Shown here: positions 41,862 through 51,512 of the stretch, in pieces | Layout of the letters: every line of letters begins with the position of its first letter | Numbering within the stretch: the stretch's first letter is position 1 | NCBI GenBank assembly: GCA_016787265.1 | Contig: JAEUVF010000008.1 | Coordinates: 62,001-126,000 of the forward strand | Direction of reading: 5' to 3' | From: Flavipsychrobacter sp. | GTDB taxonomy: Bacteria > Bacteroidota > Bacteroidia > Chitinophagales > Chitinophagaceae | DNA length: 64,000 nt | Made by a program: the position numbers and the translations under genes | The notes under the pieces: model-generated | What the model was told of the DNA's origin: nothing | Database searches by the model: none | Seen by the model: the letters and a program-made list of their open reading frames with translations, nothing else

Positions 41862-42524
41862 GTGATCAATAAGGACCTGATATCGGTTTCACTCCCTGTA
41901 TTGTCTATAAAAGACCCTATTTACAGGGCTATGCAGTTGATGGACGACTGCAATGTGATCCATTTGCCCCTTGTTGAGGAAGATATTTTTCTGGGCCTGA
42001 TTGCAGAATCAGATTTATTAAACAGTGAGGATGATAGCCAAACACTGGAATCCATCAGGGGTGCAATTTCCAGGGTAAGAGTTAATCCCAATGGGCATTT
42101 CACCGAAGCTGTTCAGCTGGCGAATGAATATGGTTTAGCGATTGTACCGGTTACTGAAAACAATTTTGAATGGGTGGGAGCAATCGCAGCCGCCGATCTG
42201 CTCAAATTTACCGGGCACATGATCGGAGCCGATGAGCCCGGTGGAATTATTGTCCTGGAAATGGATAAAAGAAATTTTGCGTTCTCAGAGATTTACAAAC
42301 TCGTAGAAACCAATGACGCTCAAATTACCCAATTGAATACCTATTACGATAACAACCTGGGCGTTTTATATGTTACACTTAAGTTGAATAAGTTCGAATT
42401 ATCGGATATTGTTGCCACTTTTCAGCGGTATGAATATCAGGTCCGATATTATTTCGGAGAAGAATTGTACGAAAATGAACTTAGAAACAACTATGACCAT
42501 CTCATGAATTATCTTAATCTGTAA
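41862..42524 (+). CDS. CBS domain pair protein
   Basis: The protein (220 residues) has two CBS motifs: VLSIKDPIYRAMQLMDDCNVIHLPLVEEDIFLGLIAESDLL and VNPNGHFTEAVQLANEYGLAIVPVTENNFEWVGAIAAADLL. A C-terminal ACT-like region follows (GGIIVLEMDKRNFAFSEIYKLVETNDAQI). CBS pairs bind adenosine nucleotides and signal energy state. The GTG start at 41862 gives the shortest consistent protein. The partner or enzyme it controls is unknown. Confidence 0.88.
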   Translation: MINKDLISVSLPVLSIKDPIYRAMQLMDDCNVIHLPLVEEDIFLGLIAESDLLNSEDDSQTLESIRGAISRVRVNPNGHFTEAVQLANEYGLAIVPVTENNFEWVGAIAAADLLKFTGHMIGADEPGGIIVLEMDKRNFAFSEIYKLVETNDAQITQLNTYYDNNLGVLYVTLKLNKFELSDIVATFQRYEYQVRYYFGEELYENELRNNYDHLMNYLNL

Positions 42525-42583
42525 AAAAAATCAGTTTTGATTTTCAGTCTTGGCTGAATCCTGTATTTTCATAGGTACCGTGC

Positions 42584-44080
42584 ATGAAAGGAATGAATAT
42601 TGTGTGGAAATATAGAATCTGTCTGCTTGCAATCTTCTGCTGTTTAGGAAGAGGACTGTCAGCACAAACGGATTTACCAATAACAGAAGAAGCAAAAACA
42701 GCCCCCGGATTAAGCCCTCCCGGAGCAAATCCCGTTGAAAACCCTCCTCCGAGAAGGTTGTTCATGATTGACAAAATCTATATCAACGGAAACAAAAAAA
42801 CCAAAGACTATATTATTAAACGGGAACTCCCTTTTAAAGAAGGTGATTCGGTTGCCCTTAACCAGCTGGTTGCCCAGTTCCGGCTTGGGAAACAACAACT
42901 TGTAAATACACGGTTATTTAATGATGTGGTCATTTCTCTGCGAAGTTTTCGCGGATACCTGGTGGATGTAGAAATCGATGTAAAGGAACGCTGGTATGTA
43001 TTCCCCATTCCTTACTTAAAGCCAATTGACCGGAATCTTCAAACCTGGGCGGATAAAGGCTATAGCCTGGATCGGATAAATTTTGGAGCCAAACTAAATT
43101 ACTATAACACAACCGGCCGAAACGACGTCCTGAAAGTTTGGCTGATTACCGGCTATTCGAGGCAGGTACAGGTTTCCTATAACCAGCCATTTATGGATGG
43201 ATCACTCAAAAGCGGTTATGGTGTCAACTTCAATTATTCAGCCATGAAGGAGGTGAACCCCCTTACGGTAAATAATAAACAGTTTTTCCTGAGAGCGGAT
43301 TCTTTGCCAAAAGCTGGCCGTTTTCTGGAAGAAACCATGACCGGATCAGTTCAGTGGAATTACCGGCCGGGACTAAAAACCCGACATGTAGTGCGGGCCG
43401 GTTTTGGGATGAGTAAAATTGACAGCGCTGTCTGGAGTGTGAATAATAACTATATCAGCAAATCCGGAAAAACCCAGATCGTATACCCCGAGATCAGCTA
43501 TACGATGAATTTCCTGGATGTTGACTATGCCCCTTATCCCTTACGTGGATTTATGGCTGAAACCCAGTTGATTCGTCGCGGTTTTGGATCAGATGTAGGG
43601 ATGTGGCAGCTGAATGTAAAGACGACCAAAGCATGGGAAATCGGAACCAAAGGATCTTTTTCAACCCAGTTGACGAGTACATTACGACTTCCCTTCAAAC
43701 AACCATTTATCCAGCACCGGCTAATGGGTTATGGCGATTTTTACCTAAGGGGAATGGAGAAATATGTAATTGATGGTGTGTTGGGTGGCATGACTCGTAA
43801 CACCCTTCGTCGTGAAATCCTTAATTTTTCAGTGCCATTACCGATCCGCAGTCAGAGTCATGACCGGATTCCATTCAGGATTTATGCTAAAACTTATGCT
43901 GATCTTGGTTATTCCTATTCGAAGTATTTCAGGGAGAATTCACTTAATAATAAATTACTCACAACAGCTGGATTAGGAATTGATATCGTGTCGCTGTACG
44001 ATGTGGTTCTGCGCTTTGAATACAGCTTCAATCAATTGGGCCAGAATGGCTTCTTTTTTCACGTCCGGAATGATTTTTAA
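42584..44080 (+). CDS. Outer-membrane BamA/FhaC-like protein with one POTRA domain
   Basis: The protein (498 residues) has a signal peptide (ending GLSAQ), a Pro-rich spacer, one POTRA domain (FMIDKIYINGNKKTKDYIIKRELPFKEGD to VDVEIDVKERWYVFP) and a C-terminal beta-barrel with many alternating strands that ends in FRFEYSFN-type repeats (VVLRFEYSFNQLGQNGFFFHVRNDF) and a terminal Phe. It belongs to the Omp85 superfamily but is half the length of the full BamA at 46770. It is a second Omp85 protein in the window; its substrate is unknown. Confidence 0.85.
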   Translation: MKGMNIVWKYRICLLAIFCCLGRGLSAQTDLPITEEAKTAPGLSPPGANPVENPPPRRLFMIDKIYINGNKKTKDYIIKRELPFKEGDSVALNQLVAQFRLGKQQLVNTRLFNDVVISLRSFRGYLVDVEIDVKERWYVFPIPYLKPIDRNLQTWADKGYSLDRINFGAKLNYYNTTGRNDVLKVWLITGYSRQVQVSYNQPFMDGSLKSGYGVNFNYSAMKEVNPLTVNNKQFFLRADSLPKAGRFLEETMTGSVQWNYRPGLKTRHVVRAGFGMSKIDSAVWSVNNNYISKSGKTQIVYPEISYTMNFLDVDYAPYPLRGFMAETQLIRRGFGSDVGMWQLNVKTTKAWEIGTKGSFSTQLTSTLRLPFKQPFIQHRLMGYGDFYLRGMEKYVIDGVLGGMTRNTLRREILNFSVPLPIRSQSHDRIPFRIYAKTYADLGYSYSKYFRENSLNNKLLTTAGLGIDIVSLYDVVLRFEYSFNQLGQNGFFFHVRNDF

Positions 44081-44112
44081 TGCCCTATCTTTCCGGTGGC
44101 TAAAACAGACAC

Positions 44113-44994
44113 ATGAAAGTGGCGATTTACAGCCGGGTAATCGACCAGGATGATTATTCGGAAATACAGAATTTATTCGATGAACTCAATAGCCTGCAGA
44201 TTGAGCCGGTTATTTACCAGGCATTTTTTGAACAGATAGCACCCGCTGTTCGCTTTCATCTCGATAAACTTACCACTTTTAATAGTTCTGATGATCTTGA
44301 TGAATCCATAGAATTTGTTATCAGTTTGGGAGGAGACGGTACCCTGCTGGATACCGTAACCCTGGTTCGCAATAAACAAATTCCCATCCTCGGAATTAAT
44401 TTTGGACGCCTTGGTTTTCTTGCCAGTATAGGCAAAGAAGAACTTAAAACGGCCGTTGCTTCTATGGTAAACCGGCAGTTTGTGATTGATCGCCGATCCC
44501 TGATTCACCTGGATGCGGATAAGTTGCTGTTCGGCGAAACTCCCTATGCACTGAATGAATTTGCTATCCACAAAACGGATACCTCTCCCATGATTAAAAT
44601 TCATACTTATTTAAACGGGGAGTTTTTAAACACCTATTGGTCAGATGGCCTTATCGTCAGCACTCCTACCGGTTCAACCGGTTATTCCCTGAGTTGCGGC
44701 GGACCGGTTGTGTTTCCGGATTCAGGTAGTTTTGTTATAACGCCCGTGGCTCCGCATAACCTGAATGTGCGACCGCTGGTGGTGCCGGATGATAATATTA
44801 TCTCCTTTGAGGTGGAATCCCGATCTGAAAATTTTATCTGTGCCCTGGACAGCCGGCGTGAAATTGTTAGCAAAAACATACAATTGGCTGTAAAAAGGGA
44901 GAAATTTGATGTAAGTATTGTACGTCTCAATGAAAATAATTTCCTTAGCACTTTAAGGAATAAACTTTCATGGGGGCTGGATACTCGTAATTAG
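44113..44994 (+). CDS. nadK: NAD kinase
   Basis: At 293 residues it has GGDGT at 73-77 (D75), GRLGFLA, LNEFAIHKTD and the loop GLIVSTPTGSTGYSLSCGGP, all diagnostic. It phosphorylates NAD to NADP with ATP in the cytosol. The start at 44113 is preceded by TATCTTTC at 44086-44093, one base off the -7 consensus. It is the first gene of the run nadK, porG-like, uppS, bamA, ompH, ompH, murI that is widely conserved in Bacteroidota. Confidence 0.97.
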   Translation: MKVAIYSRVIDQDDYSEIQNLFDELNSLQIEPVIYQAFFEQIAPAVRFHLDKLTTFNSSDDLDESIEFVISLGGDGTLLDTVTLVRNKQIPILGINFGRLGFLASIGKEELKTAVASMVNRQFVIDRRSLIHLDADKLLFGETPYALNEFAIHKTDTSPMIKIHTYLNGEFLNTYWSDGLIVSTPTGSTGYSLSCGGPVVFPDSGSFVITPVAPHNLNVRPLVVPDDNIISFEVESRSENFICALDSRREIVSKNIQLAVKREKFDVSIVRLNENNFLSTLRNKLSWGLDTRN

Positions 44995-45040
44995 CATTTC
45001 CTTTATCTGCTCCTGATTTGATTATACGTTATATTGCAAT

Positions 45041-45895
45041 ATGAAGAAACTGATTCTGCCGCTAGTGGCAGTTCTTACCCTGCATTCCGCAGCCCGGGCC
45101 CAGATGGAATCTGTAACCCAGGAGGGTGAAATTGGAGTATCACTTGGTGCTGCCCATTATTTTGGCGATCTGAATACCACCGCCAAAGTAAACAGAGCCA
45201 AACTTGCCTTTGGTGTATTTTTCCGTAAACAGTTCGGTAACTATATAGCAGTACGGGTCGGAGGGCAGTTTGCGCAGTTGGGGTATGCCGATAAATATTA
45301 TTCAGATAATGAGTTTCAGCGCCGCAGAAACCTGAGCTTTAACAGCAATGTCTGGGAACTTGCCTTACAAGGCGATTTCAATTTCTTTAAATACGTTCCG
45401 GGTTCTTATGATTACCGGTTTACACCATACGTAACCATCGGTGCCAGTATATTCAGTTATGATCCGTATGCTTACCTGGGCGGACAAAAATATTTCCTTC
45501 GCCCCCTTGGTACGGAAGGACAGGGCTCAGCTGCTTATCCCGACCGGAAGCCTTACAACAGTATGGCTTTTGCGATCCCTTTTGGCGTTGGGGTTAAATA
45601 TTCTCTCAACGAACGAATAAATGTTGGCTTCGAGGTGCTCCATCGCTTTACCAATACTGATTACCTCGATGATGTCAGCACTACATATGTTGGCGCTGAT
45701 AAATTTCCAGCCCTTCCGGACGGAACTTCCACACCGGGTTTTTTGCTTCAGGACAGAAGTTATGAAGTGGGTGAAGTCATTGGTGTAGAAGGACGTCAGC
45801 GGGGTTATGCAGGACAAAAGGACCAGTTTATAACCGCACAATTCACAGTAAGTTTCAACCTGACCAGCTATCGGTGTCCAACCGCAAAACTATAG
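45041..45895 (+). CDS. porG: PorG-like DUF6089 outer-membrane protein
   Basis: The protein (284 residues) has a signal peptide (MKKLILPLVAVLTLHSAARA) and a small beta-barrel pattern with GEIGVSLGAAHYFGDLN, PYVTIGASIFSYDPYAYL, FAIPFGVGVKYSLNERINVGFEVLHRFTNTDYLDDVSTTY. This matches DUF6089, which includes PorG of the Porphyromonas type IX secretion system. The position just before uppS and bamA agrees with the conserved gene order. Its likely role is in the outer-membrane part of T9SS, which would serve the two esterases with T9SS tails in this window. Confidence 0.85.
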   Translation: MKKLILPLVAVLTLHSAARAQMESVTQEGEIGVSLGAAHYFGDLNTTAKVNRAKLAFGVFFRKQFGNYIAVRVGGQFAQLGYADKYYSDNEFQRRRNLSFNSNVWELALQGDFNFFKYVPGSYDYRFTPYVTIGASIFSYDPYAYLGGQKYFLRPLGTEGQGSAAYPDRKPYNSMAFAIPFGVGVKYSLNERINVGFEVLHRFTNTDYLDDVSTTYVGADKFPALPDGTSTPGFLLQDRSYEVGEVIGVEGRQRGYAGQKDQFITAQFTVSFNLTSYRCPTAKL

Positions 45896-45959
45896 GCTAA
45901 ATCCTGTTCTGCGTCGGGTTAATCAATTTCCGTACCTTCGCAGCCTGAAATTTGATTAT

Positions 45960-46715
45960 ATGAGTTCGCTAGAGGCGAAAATTGACCGGCAAAAGCTCCC
46001 CCGTCACATAGCCATCATAATGGATGGAAATGGTCGTTGGGCCCAGGAAAAGGGTCAGGACCGCCTTTACGGTCATTTTCATGGTGTAGAGAGTGTCAGA
46101 GATATTGTAGAAGGGTGCGCTGAATTGGGAGTTGGATACCTTACCCTATACGCATTCAGCACAGAAAACTGGGACCGGCCTGCAAATGAAGTGAACGGTT
46201 TGATGGAGTTACTGGTGGACACGATTCGCAAGGAAGTGGAAACACTTAACCGCAATAATATTCGGCTGGATGTAATCGGTGATACGGCTATGCTGCCCGA
46301 TTATGCGCAGCAGGAATTGCGGGAAGCTCTTGAAATGACGGCACAGAACACGGGTCTGAGGCTGGTAATGGCACTTAGCTACAGCAGTAGGTGGGAGATG
46401 GTGGAAGCCGTGAAAAAAATTGCCGTGGATGTTCAGAAGGGATTTTTGCAACCCACTGATATAGACCAGTCAGTTCTATCGAAGTACCTGTGCACCAGTG
46501 AGTTCCCAGATCCGGAGTTAATGATTCGGACCAGTGGAGAATACCGGATCAGCAATTTCCTGCTTTATCAACTGGCTTATGCAGAACTCTATTTTACCGA
46601 TGTAAGATGGCCTGATTTCCGAAAAGAAAATTTATATGAAGCAATTCTGGATTACCAGCAAAGAGAAAGACGTTTCGGAAAAACCAGTGCCCAGGTTCAG
46701 GAAGCTCCCCTTTAA
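45960..46715 (+). CDS. uppS: Isoprenyl (undecaprenyl diphosphate) synthase
   Basis: The 251-residue protein has HIAIIMDGNGRWAQ (catalytic D22), HFHGVESVRDIVEGC and the late TSGEYRISNFLLYQLAYAELYFTDVRWPDF. It joins isopentenyl units into the C55 lipid carrier for peptidoglycan and other glycans. TACCTTCG at 45933-45940, one base from the -7 consensus, may be its promoter. It precedes bamA by 54 bases. Confidence 0.97.
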   Translation: MSSLEAKIDRQKLPRHIAIIMDGNGRWAQEKGQDRLYGHFHGVESVRDIVEGCAELGVGYLTLYAFSTENWDRPANEVNGLMELLVDTIRKEVETLNRNNIRLDVIGDTAMLPDYAQQELREALEMTAQNTGLRLVMALSYSSRWEMVEAVKKIAVDVQKGFLQPTDIDQSVLSKYLCTSEFPDPELMIRTSGEYRISNFLLYQLAYAELYFTDVRWPDFRKENLYEAILDYQQRERRFGKTSAQVQEAPL

Positions 46716-46769
46716 CAAAGCTTTTTTAAACAATCCTCTTAATTTGCCTACTTTATTAAAACCAACTGG

Positions 46770-49496
46770 ATGCACTTACGAATAGTCGTTGTTGCTTTAC
46801 TGCTTATGTTGATTGGACGAAATGCGATGGCGCAGCAACCCGATACTACCCGTCCTACTGCAATCGATCCAGAATTGGAAGAATTAGCCAACACCAGGAG
46901 CCCTAAAGAATATGTCATTGCGGGTATTACCGTTACTGGTACCAAATACCGTGACGAAGCCCTCCTTTTATCTATTTCCGGCCTGTCTGTCGGAGATCGG
47001 GTAGTGCTGCCCGGTAGTGACAATATCAGCAAGGCTATACTTAACCTCTGGAAACAGAATTTGTTTTCCGATGTTGAAATTTATTATACAAAAGTGGAGG
47101 GGCGTAATCTCTACATTGAAATAAATGTTACAGAAAGACCCAGTCTTTCAAATTTTTATTTCAGGGGAGTAAAAAAGTCAGAGCAGGAAGATCTGTCCGG
47201 TAAAACCGGCCTTGTAAAAGGACGTGTGATTACCGAGAATATGAAAAAGACGGCGGTTGAAAATATTATCAAATATTATGTAGAAAAAGGTTTTCAGGGA
47301 GCTAAGGTTACTATTGAAGAAACTCCCGACCCTGCCTTCGTCAATACGCAGCAACTGACCTTCCGGATTGTAAAAGGAAATAAAGTGCGGATCAACCAGG
47401 TTAGCTTTTTTGGTAATGAAGAAGTAAATGAACTGCGGTTGAAGAAAAAAATGAAGGGCACCAAGGAAACAACCAGGTTGACCCTTTACCCCAAGGTTGA
47501 TTCAAGCAGTTACGGTGTGCAAAAGCCGGTTTCATTTCAGGATTATGTAAAAGATCTTGGCTTCCTCTCCGTAACCAAAACCGGAAATTTTCTGGATCCT
47601 TACTTTCGTTTCAAATTATTCAGCTCGGCCAAATACAACGAGACCAAGTACCTGGAAGACAAGGAAAAAGTGCTGGAGTATTACAACTCATTGGGATATC
47701 GGGATGCTGCAATTATTGAGGATACCATGTATTATACGAAGAAAGGCAACCTCAATATTGATCTGAAAGTAGATGAAGGCCGCCGCTATTATTTTGGCAA
47801 TATCGGCTGGAGAGGTAATACGCAATATTCTGATTCCATTCTAACTGTATTGTTGGGTATTAAGAAAGGAGATATTTATAACCTGGAAACACTGAATACC
47901 AAATTAGGAAAACAGATGTCTCCCGAAGGAGGTGATATCAGTGGCCTGTACATGGATGACGGGTACCTCTTTTTCCAGGTAGATGCAGTTGAAACAGCTG
48001 TTTATAACGATACCATTGATTTCGAAATCCGGATGCGGGAAGGCCCACAGGCAACCATTAAAAATGTAAATATCGCCGGTAACGATAAAACGAAAGAACA
48101 TGTTATCCGCCGCGAAATTAGGACCGTACCGGGTGATAAATTCAGTCGCGCTGCGCTGATTCGTTCAAATCGTGAAATTGCCAACCTGGGCTACTTCAAC
48201 CAGGAAAAAATCGATATCAATCCGGTACCCAACCCGGATGATGGAACAGTGGATATCAATTACAAGGTGGAAGAAAAATCCAACGACCAGCTTGAATTGT
48301 CTGCAGGATGGGGTGGTAATATCGGCCTCACAGGTACATTGGGTGTTACCTTCAATAACTTTTCCATTAAGAATATATTCAATAAGAAATCATGGGATCC
48401 GTTGCCTTCAGGAGACGGTCAAAAACTCAGTTTACGTTTGCAAAGTAACGGTCGCCAGTTCCGTTCTTATAATTTCAGCTTTACTGAGCCCTGGCTGGGT
48501 GGTAAAAGAAGAAACTCCTTTACGGTAAGTTTCTACAGCACCCGTTTTGCCAACTCCTTTAATTATTTCACCGGTCTGTTTGATAGAAAAGCGGGTGATA
48601 CCTCTTATTTGAGAACACTTGGTGTTTCTGTTGCGCTGGGTAAACAACTGCGCTGGCCGGATGACTTCTTCACCCTGGTTTATTCATTGAACTTCACGCA
48701 GTATAAACTTAGAAATTATCCGAACCTTTTCCGTGGCCTGGATAATACCACTGCACATAACCTCAGTCTGAAAATAGCATTAAGCAGATCATCCATCGAT
48801 CAGCCTATTTTCCCCAAGAGCGGGTCAAACTTTATGGCCAGTGTGCAGGCAACTCCGCCTTATTCGCTTATTGACCCAGGGCGTGTAAAATCTGCCAACC
48901 CGTATGAATTGCCGGAATTCCATAAATGGCGCTTTACAGGGGAATGGTATGTGCCAATCGGAAAGCCAATGGGTGCCGACAAAAGCCGACAATTTGTTTT
49001 GAAAGCAGCTGCCAAATATGGATTCATGGGCAGGTACAATTCGAAACTGGAATATTCACCATTCGAACGCTTCCAGGTGGGTGATGCGGGTCTGACTAAC
49101 AACTTCGGTTTGCTTGGTTATGATATCATTGCGCACAGAGGATATCCGGTATATGATAATTCAGATCCCACCGTAAACCCCGACCGGTCATCTGCTCAAC
49201 AGTTCTTTACGATTTTTAATAAGTATACATTGGAGTTGCGCTATCCATTCTCCACCAATCCGAACAGCACCATTTTTGGTCTGGCTTTCTTTGAAGCGGC
49301 GAACGGATGGTATAATTATAAAGATTATAACCCTTTCCAGTTAAGAAGAAGTGCAGGTTTGGGTATGCGGTTTTTCCTGCCTATGTTTGGATTGCTAGGG
49401 TTTGATTATGGAGTTGGCTTTGATCGGATTACACCAAATGGAAAATTGAGAGATGCGGCGAGGTTTACCTTTATGCTTGGTTTCGAGCCGGAATAA
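46770..49496 (+). CDS. bamA: Outer-membrane assembly factor BamA
   Basis: The protein (908 residues) has a signal peptide, several POTRA domains (KEYVIAGITVTGTKYRDEALLL, then NLYIEINVTERPSLSNFYFRGV, RINQVSFFGNEEVNELRL, YFGNIGWRGNTQYSD and ATIKNVNIAGNDKTKEHVIRREI) and an Omp85 barrel. It ends with the expected beta-signal strand, FTFMLGFEPE. It inserts beta-barrel proteins into the outer membrane. Two periplasmic chaperone genes follow at 28 and 493 bases or so. Confidence 0.96.
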   Translation: MHLRIVVVALLLMLIGRNAMAQQPDTTRPTAIDPELEELANTRSPKEYVIAGITVTGTKYRDEALLLSISGLSVGDRVVLPGSDNISKAILNLWKQNLFSDVEIYYTKVEGRNLYIEINVTERPSLSNFYFRGVKKSEQEDLSGKTGLVKGRVITENMKKTAVENIIKYYVEKGFQGAKVTIEETPDPAFVNTQQLTFRIVKGNKVRINQVSFFGNEEVNELRLKKKMKGTKETTRLTLYPKVDSSSYGVQKPVSFQDYVKDLGFLSVTKTGNFLDPYFRFKLFSSAKYNETKYLEDKEKVLEYYNSLGYRDAAIIEDTMYYTKKGNLNIDLKVDEGRRYYFGNIGWRGNTQYSDSILTVLLGIKKGDIYNLETLNTKLGKQMSPEGGDISGLYMDDGYLFFQVDAVETAVYNDTIDFEIRMREGPQATIKNVNIAGNDKTKEHVIRREIRTVPGDKFSRAALIRSNREIANLGYFNQEKIDINPVPNPDDGTVDINYKVEEKSNDQLELSAGWGGNIGLTGTLGVTFNNFSIKNIFNKKSWDPLPSGDGQKLSLRLQSNGRQFRSYNFSFTEPWLGGKRRNSFTVSFYSTRFANSFNYFTGLFDRKAGDTSYLRTLGVSVALGKQLRWPDDFFTLVYSLNFTQYKLRNYPNLFRGLDNTTAHNLSLKIALSRSSIDQPIFPKSGSNFMASVQATPPYSLIDPGRVKSANPYELPEFHKWRFTGEWYVPIGKPMGADKSRQFVLKAAAKYGFMGRYNSKLEYSPFERFQVGDAGLTNNFGLLGYDIIAHRGYPVYDNSDPTVNPDRSSAQQFFTIFNKYTLELRYPFSTNPNSTIFGLAFFEAANGWYNYKDYNPFQLRRSAGLGMRFFLPMFGLLGFDYGVGFDRITPNGKLRDAARFTFMLGFEPE

Positions 49497-49524
49497 TTAT
49501 TAAATAACTGTAAAAAAGATAGTT

Positions 49525-50037
49525 ATGAAAAAACTACTGATTCTTGGCATGACTTTCCTGTTATCGGCAATAGCAGTACAGGCGCAACGCTATGCAATTG
49601 TGGATACCCGTTATATTCTGGATAAGTTGCCGGAGTACAAAGAGGCCCAGGAAGCGCTGAATAAAACCAGTGAAATCTGGCAGGCGGAAATCGACTCAAA
49701 GCAGCAGGCACTCAATAAATTATACAAGGATTATGAGGCTGAGAAAGTGATGCTTAGCCCTGAGTTGCTGAAGAAAAGAGAAGACGAGATTTTCAACCGG
49801 GAAAAAGAAGTCCGGGAACTTCAGCGGCAGCGTTTTGGGTTCGAGGGAGATCTGTTCAAGAAACGTCAGGAATTGGTGAAACCCATACAGGATAAGGTTT
49901 ACGCGGCTATTCAGAAAATTGCAGTGGCCCGGATGTACGACTTTATTTTGGACAGAAGTGAAGGAATTACTGTTATATTTGCCGACCCCAAGCTCGATAA
50001 AAGTGATGATGTGCTTAGGGAATTAGGTGTTAAATAA
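49525..50037 (+). CDS. OmpH/Skp-family periplasmic chaperone, first copy
   Basis: The protein (170 residues) has a signal peptide (MKKLLILGMTFLLSAIAVQAQ), the strand RYAIVDTRYILDKLPEY, a long coiled coil of about 90 residues (QAEIDSKQQALNKLYKDYEA onward) and a C-terminal YDFILDRSEGITVIFADP. Skp trimers cradle unfolded outer-membrane proteins on their way to BamA. It lies 28 bases after bamA. Confidence 0.93.
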   Translation: MKKLLILGMTFLLSAIAVQAQRYAIVDTRYILDKLPEYKEAQEALNKTSEIWQAEIDSKQQALNKLYKDYEAEKVMLSPELLKKREDEIFNREKEVRELQRQRFGFEGDLFKKRQELVKPIQDKVYAAIQKIAVARMYDFILDRSEGITVIFADPKLDKSDDVLRELGVK

Positions 50038-50105
50038 CGTTAAATTAGACGAATTAAGACAACTAAAACCAAAACGAAAACAACTTAAAGTAACAAAAAC
50101 ATCGC

Positions 50106-50612
50106 ATGAAAAAAGTTTTATCCGTTCTGATGGTAGCGCTGGGAATCGTAGCGTTTAGTCAGTCTGCAAAGGCGCAGACCAAAATTGGTTATATCAGCTT
50201 CAATGAGATTGTTGCACTGATGCCAGAAGCAAAAAAAGCCGACTCTTCATTGGTTCAATTCCGGGATGCTTTGATTCAGAGTGCCCAGGATAAAGAAACC
50301 GCTTTAAATGAAGCCATCAATAAGTTCAATGCAGATTCTGCAAAGATGTCGCAAGCAGTTAAGGATGTAAAAAGAAAAGAATTACAGCAAAAACTCACTG
50401 AACTTCAGGGTGAAGAGCAGCGTATCCAGCAGGAACTGCAGAAGCGCCAGGAAGAACTGAGCGAGCCGATCCAGAAAAAAGCAATGGATGCTGTTCAGGC
50501 AGTTGCAAAAGAAAGTGGTTATACTTATGTATTGCCTAAAGAGTACCTGATCGTTTCTCCTCCCGGTGATGATTTGCTGCCCCTGGTTAAGAAAAAATTA
50601 GGTCTTAAGTAA
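50106..50612 (+). CDS. OmpH/Skp-family periplasmic chaperone, second copy
   Basis: A paralogue (168 residues) of the preceding gene with the same plan: signal peptide ending SAKAQ, TKIGYISFNEIVALMPEAK, a coiled coil (KEIQQKL and QRIQQELQKRQEEL-type repeats) and YTYVLPKEYLIVSPPGDDL. An A-rich untranslated leader of about 65 bases lies before it. A strong terminator follows, ending the bamA-ompH-ompH unit. Confidence 0.93.
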   Translation: MKKVLSVLMVALGIVAFSQSAKAQTKIGYISFNEIVALMPEAKKADSSLVQFRDALIQSAQDKETALNEAINKFNADSAKMSQAVKDVKRKELQQKLTELQGEEQRIQQELQKRQEELSEPIQKKAMDAVQAVAKESGYTYVLPKEYLIVSPPGDDLLPLVKKKLGLK

Positions 50613-50637
50613 CGATACTTTTCACAGGCTCTGTATG

Positions 50638-50666
50638 AACGCCGGGATAGCATCCCGGCGTTTGTT
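50638..50666 (+). terminator. Intrinsic terminator after the second ompH
   Basis: AACGCCGGGAT (50638-50648) pairs perfectly with ATCCCGGCGTT (50652-50662) around AGC, followed by TGTT. The stem has 11 bp with high G+C. Confidence 0.93.
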
Positions 50667-50673
50667 ATATTTG
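50666..50673 (+). promoter_or_regulatory. -7 promoter element of murI
   Basis: TATATTTG is a perfect consensus match that begins just after the terminator and ends 8 bases before the murI ATG. Confidence 0.55.
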
Positions 50674-50681
50674 GCAATCTC

Positions 50682-51512
50682 ATGAATAAGCAACTGGCAC
50701 CCATTGGTATATTTGATTCCGGTTACGGAGGACTGACGGTTTTGAAAAAAATCGTTGAGGTTTTACCTGCTTATGATTACCTCTACCTGGGTGATAATGC
50801 AAGGGCGCCTTATGGTACCCGTAGTTTTGAAACTGTCTATCGCTATACACTGGATTGTGTAAAATGGTTTTTTGCGCAGGGTTGTCCGCTGGTAATTCTC
50901 GCCTGCAATACTGCATCAGCAAAAGCACTAAGAAGTATTCAGCAACAGGACCTTGCCAGCCTGGCACCCTCCAACCGGGTTTTGGGTGTTATTCGTCCCA
51001 CTACAGAAATGATTGGCACAGTAACCAGGAGCGGAAAAGTAGGTATTCTGGCAACTAAAGGAACTGTGAGTTCCGGTTCGTACCCAATCGAAATCGAGAA
51101 ATTTTATCCCGGATTAGCTGTTTACCAGGAAGCCTGTCCCATGTGGGTTCCATTGGTTGAAAATAATGAACATGCCGGTCCGGGTGCTGATTACTTTGTG
51201 AAAAAGCATCTTGATTCAATATTGGCAAAAGACCACTCCATTGATACTGTATTATTGGCCTGTACACATTATCCGTTACTGTTAGAAAAAATCAGGCAAT
51301 TTCTTCCGGATGGCATTCAGGTTATTTCCCAGGGAGAAATTGTAGCAAATAGCCTGTTCAATTATCTTCAAAGACACCCGGAAATGGAACAGCGTTTATC
51401 CAAAACCGGTAGTAGAAGCTTTTGTACCACTGACGATATTGCTGATTTTGAACAACATGCCAGCCTGTTTTACGGAACAACTATCAAGGCAGAAAAAATT
51501 ACGCTCACATGA
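50682..51512 (+). CDS. murI: Glutamate racemase
   Basis: The 276-residue enzyme has IGIFDSGYGGLTV with D12, the two catalytic cysteines C75 in LACNTAS and C194 in LLACTHYPLL, and GDNARAPYGTRS. It makes D-glutamate for peptidoglycan. The length is normal. Its stop overlaps the GH20 gene start by 4 bases (ATGA), so both are translated as a pair. It follows the bamA-ompH block with its own promoter. Confidence 0.97.
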   Translation: MNKQLAPIGIFDSGYGGLTVLKKIVEVLPAYDYLYLGDNARAPYGTRSFETVYRYTLDCVKWFFAQGCPLVILACNTASAKALRSIQQQDLASLAPSNRVLGVIRPTTEMIGTVTRSGKVGILATKGTVSSGSYPIEIEKFYPGLAVYQEACPMWVPLVENNEHAGPGADYFVKKHLDSILAKDHSIDTVLLACTHYPLLLEKIRQFLPDGIQVISQGEIVANSLFNYLQRHPEMEQRLSKTGSRSFCTTDDIADFEQHASLFYGTTIKAEKITLT

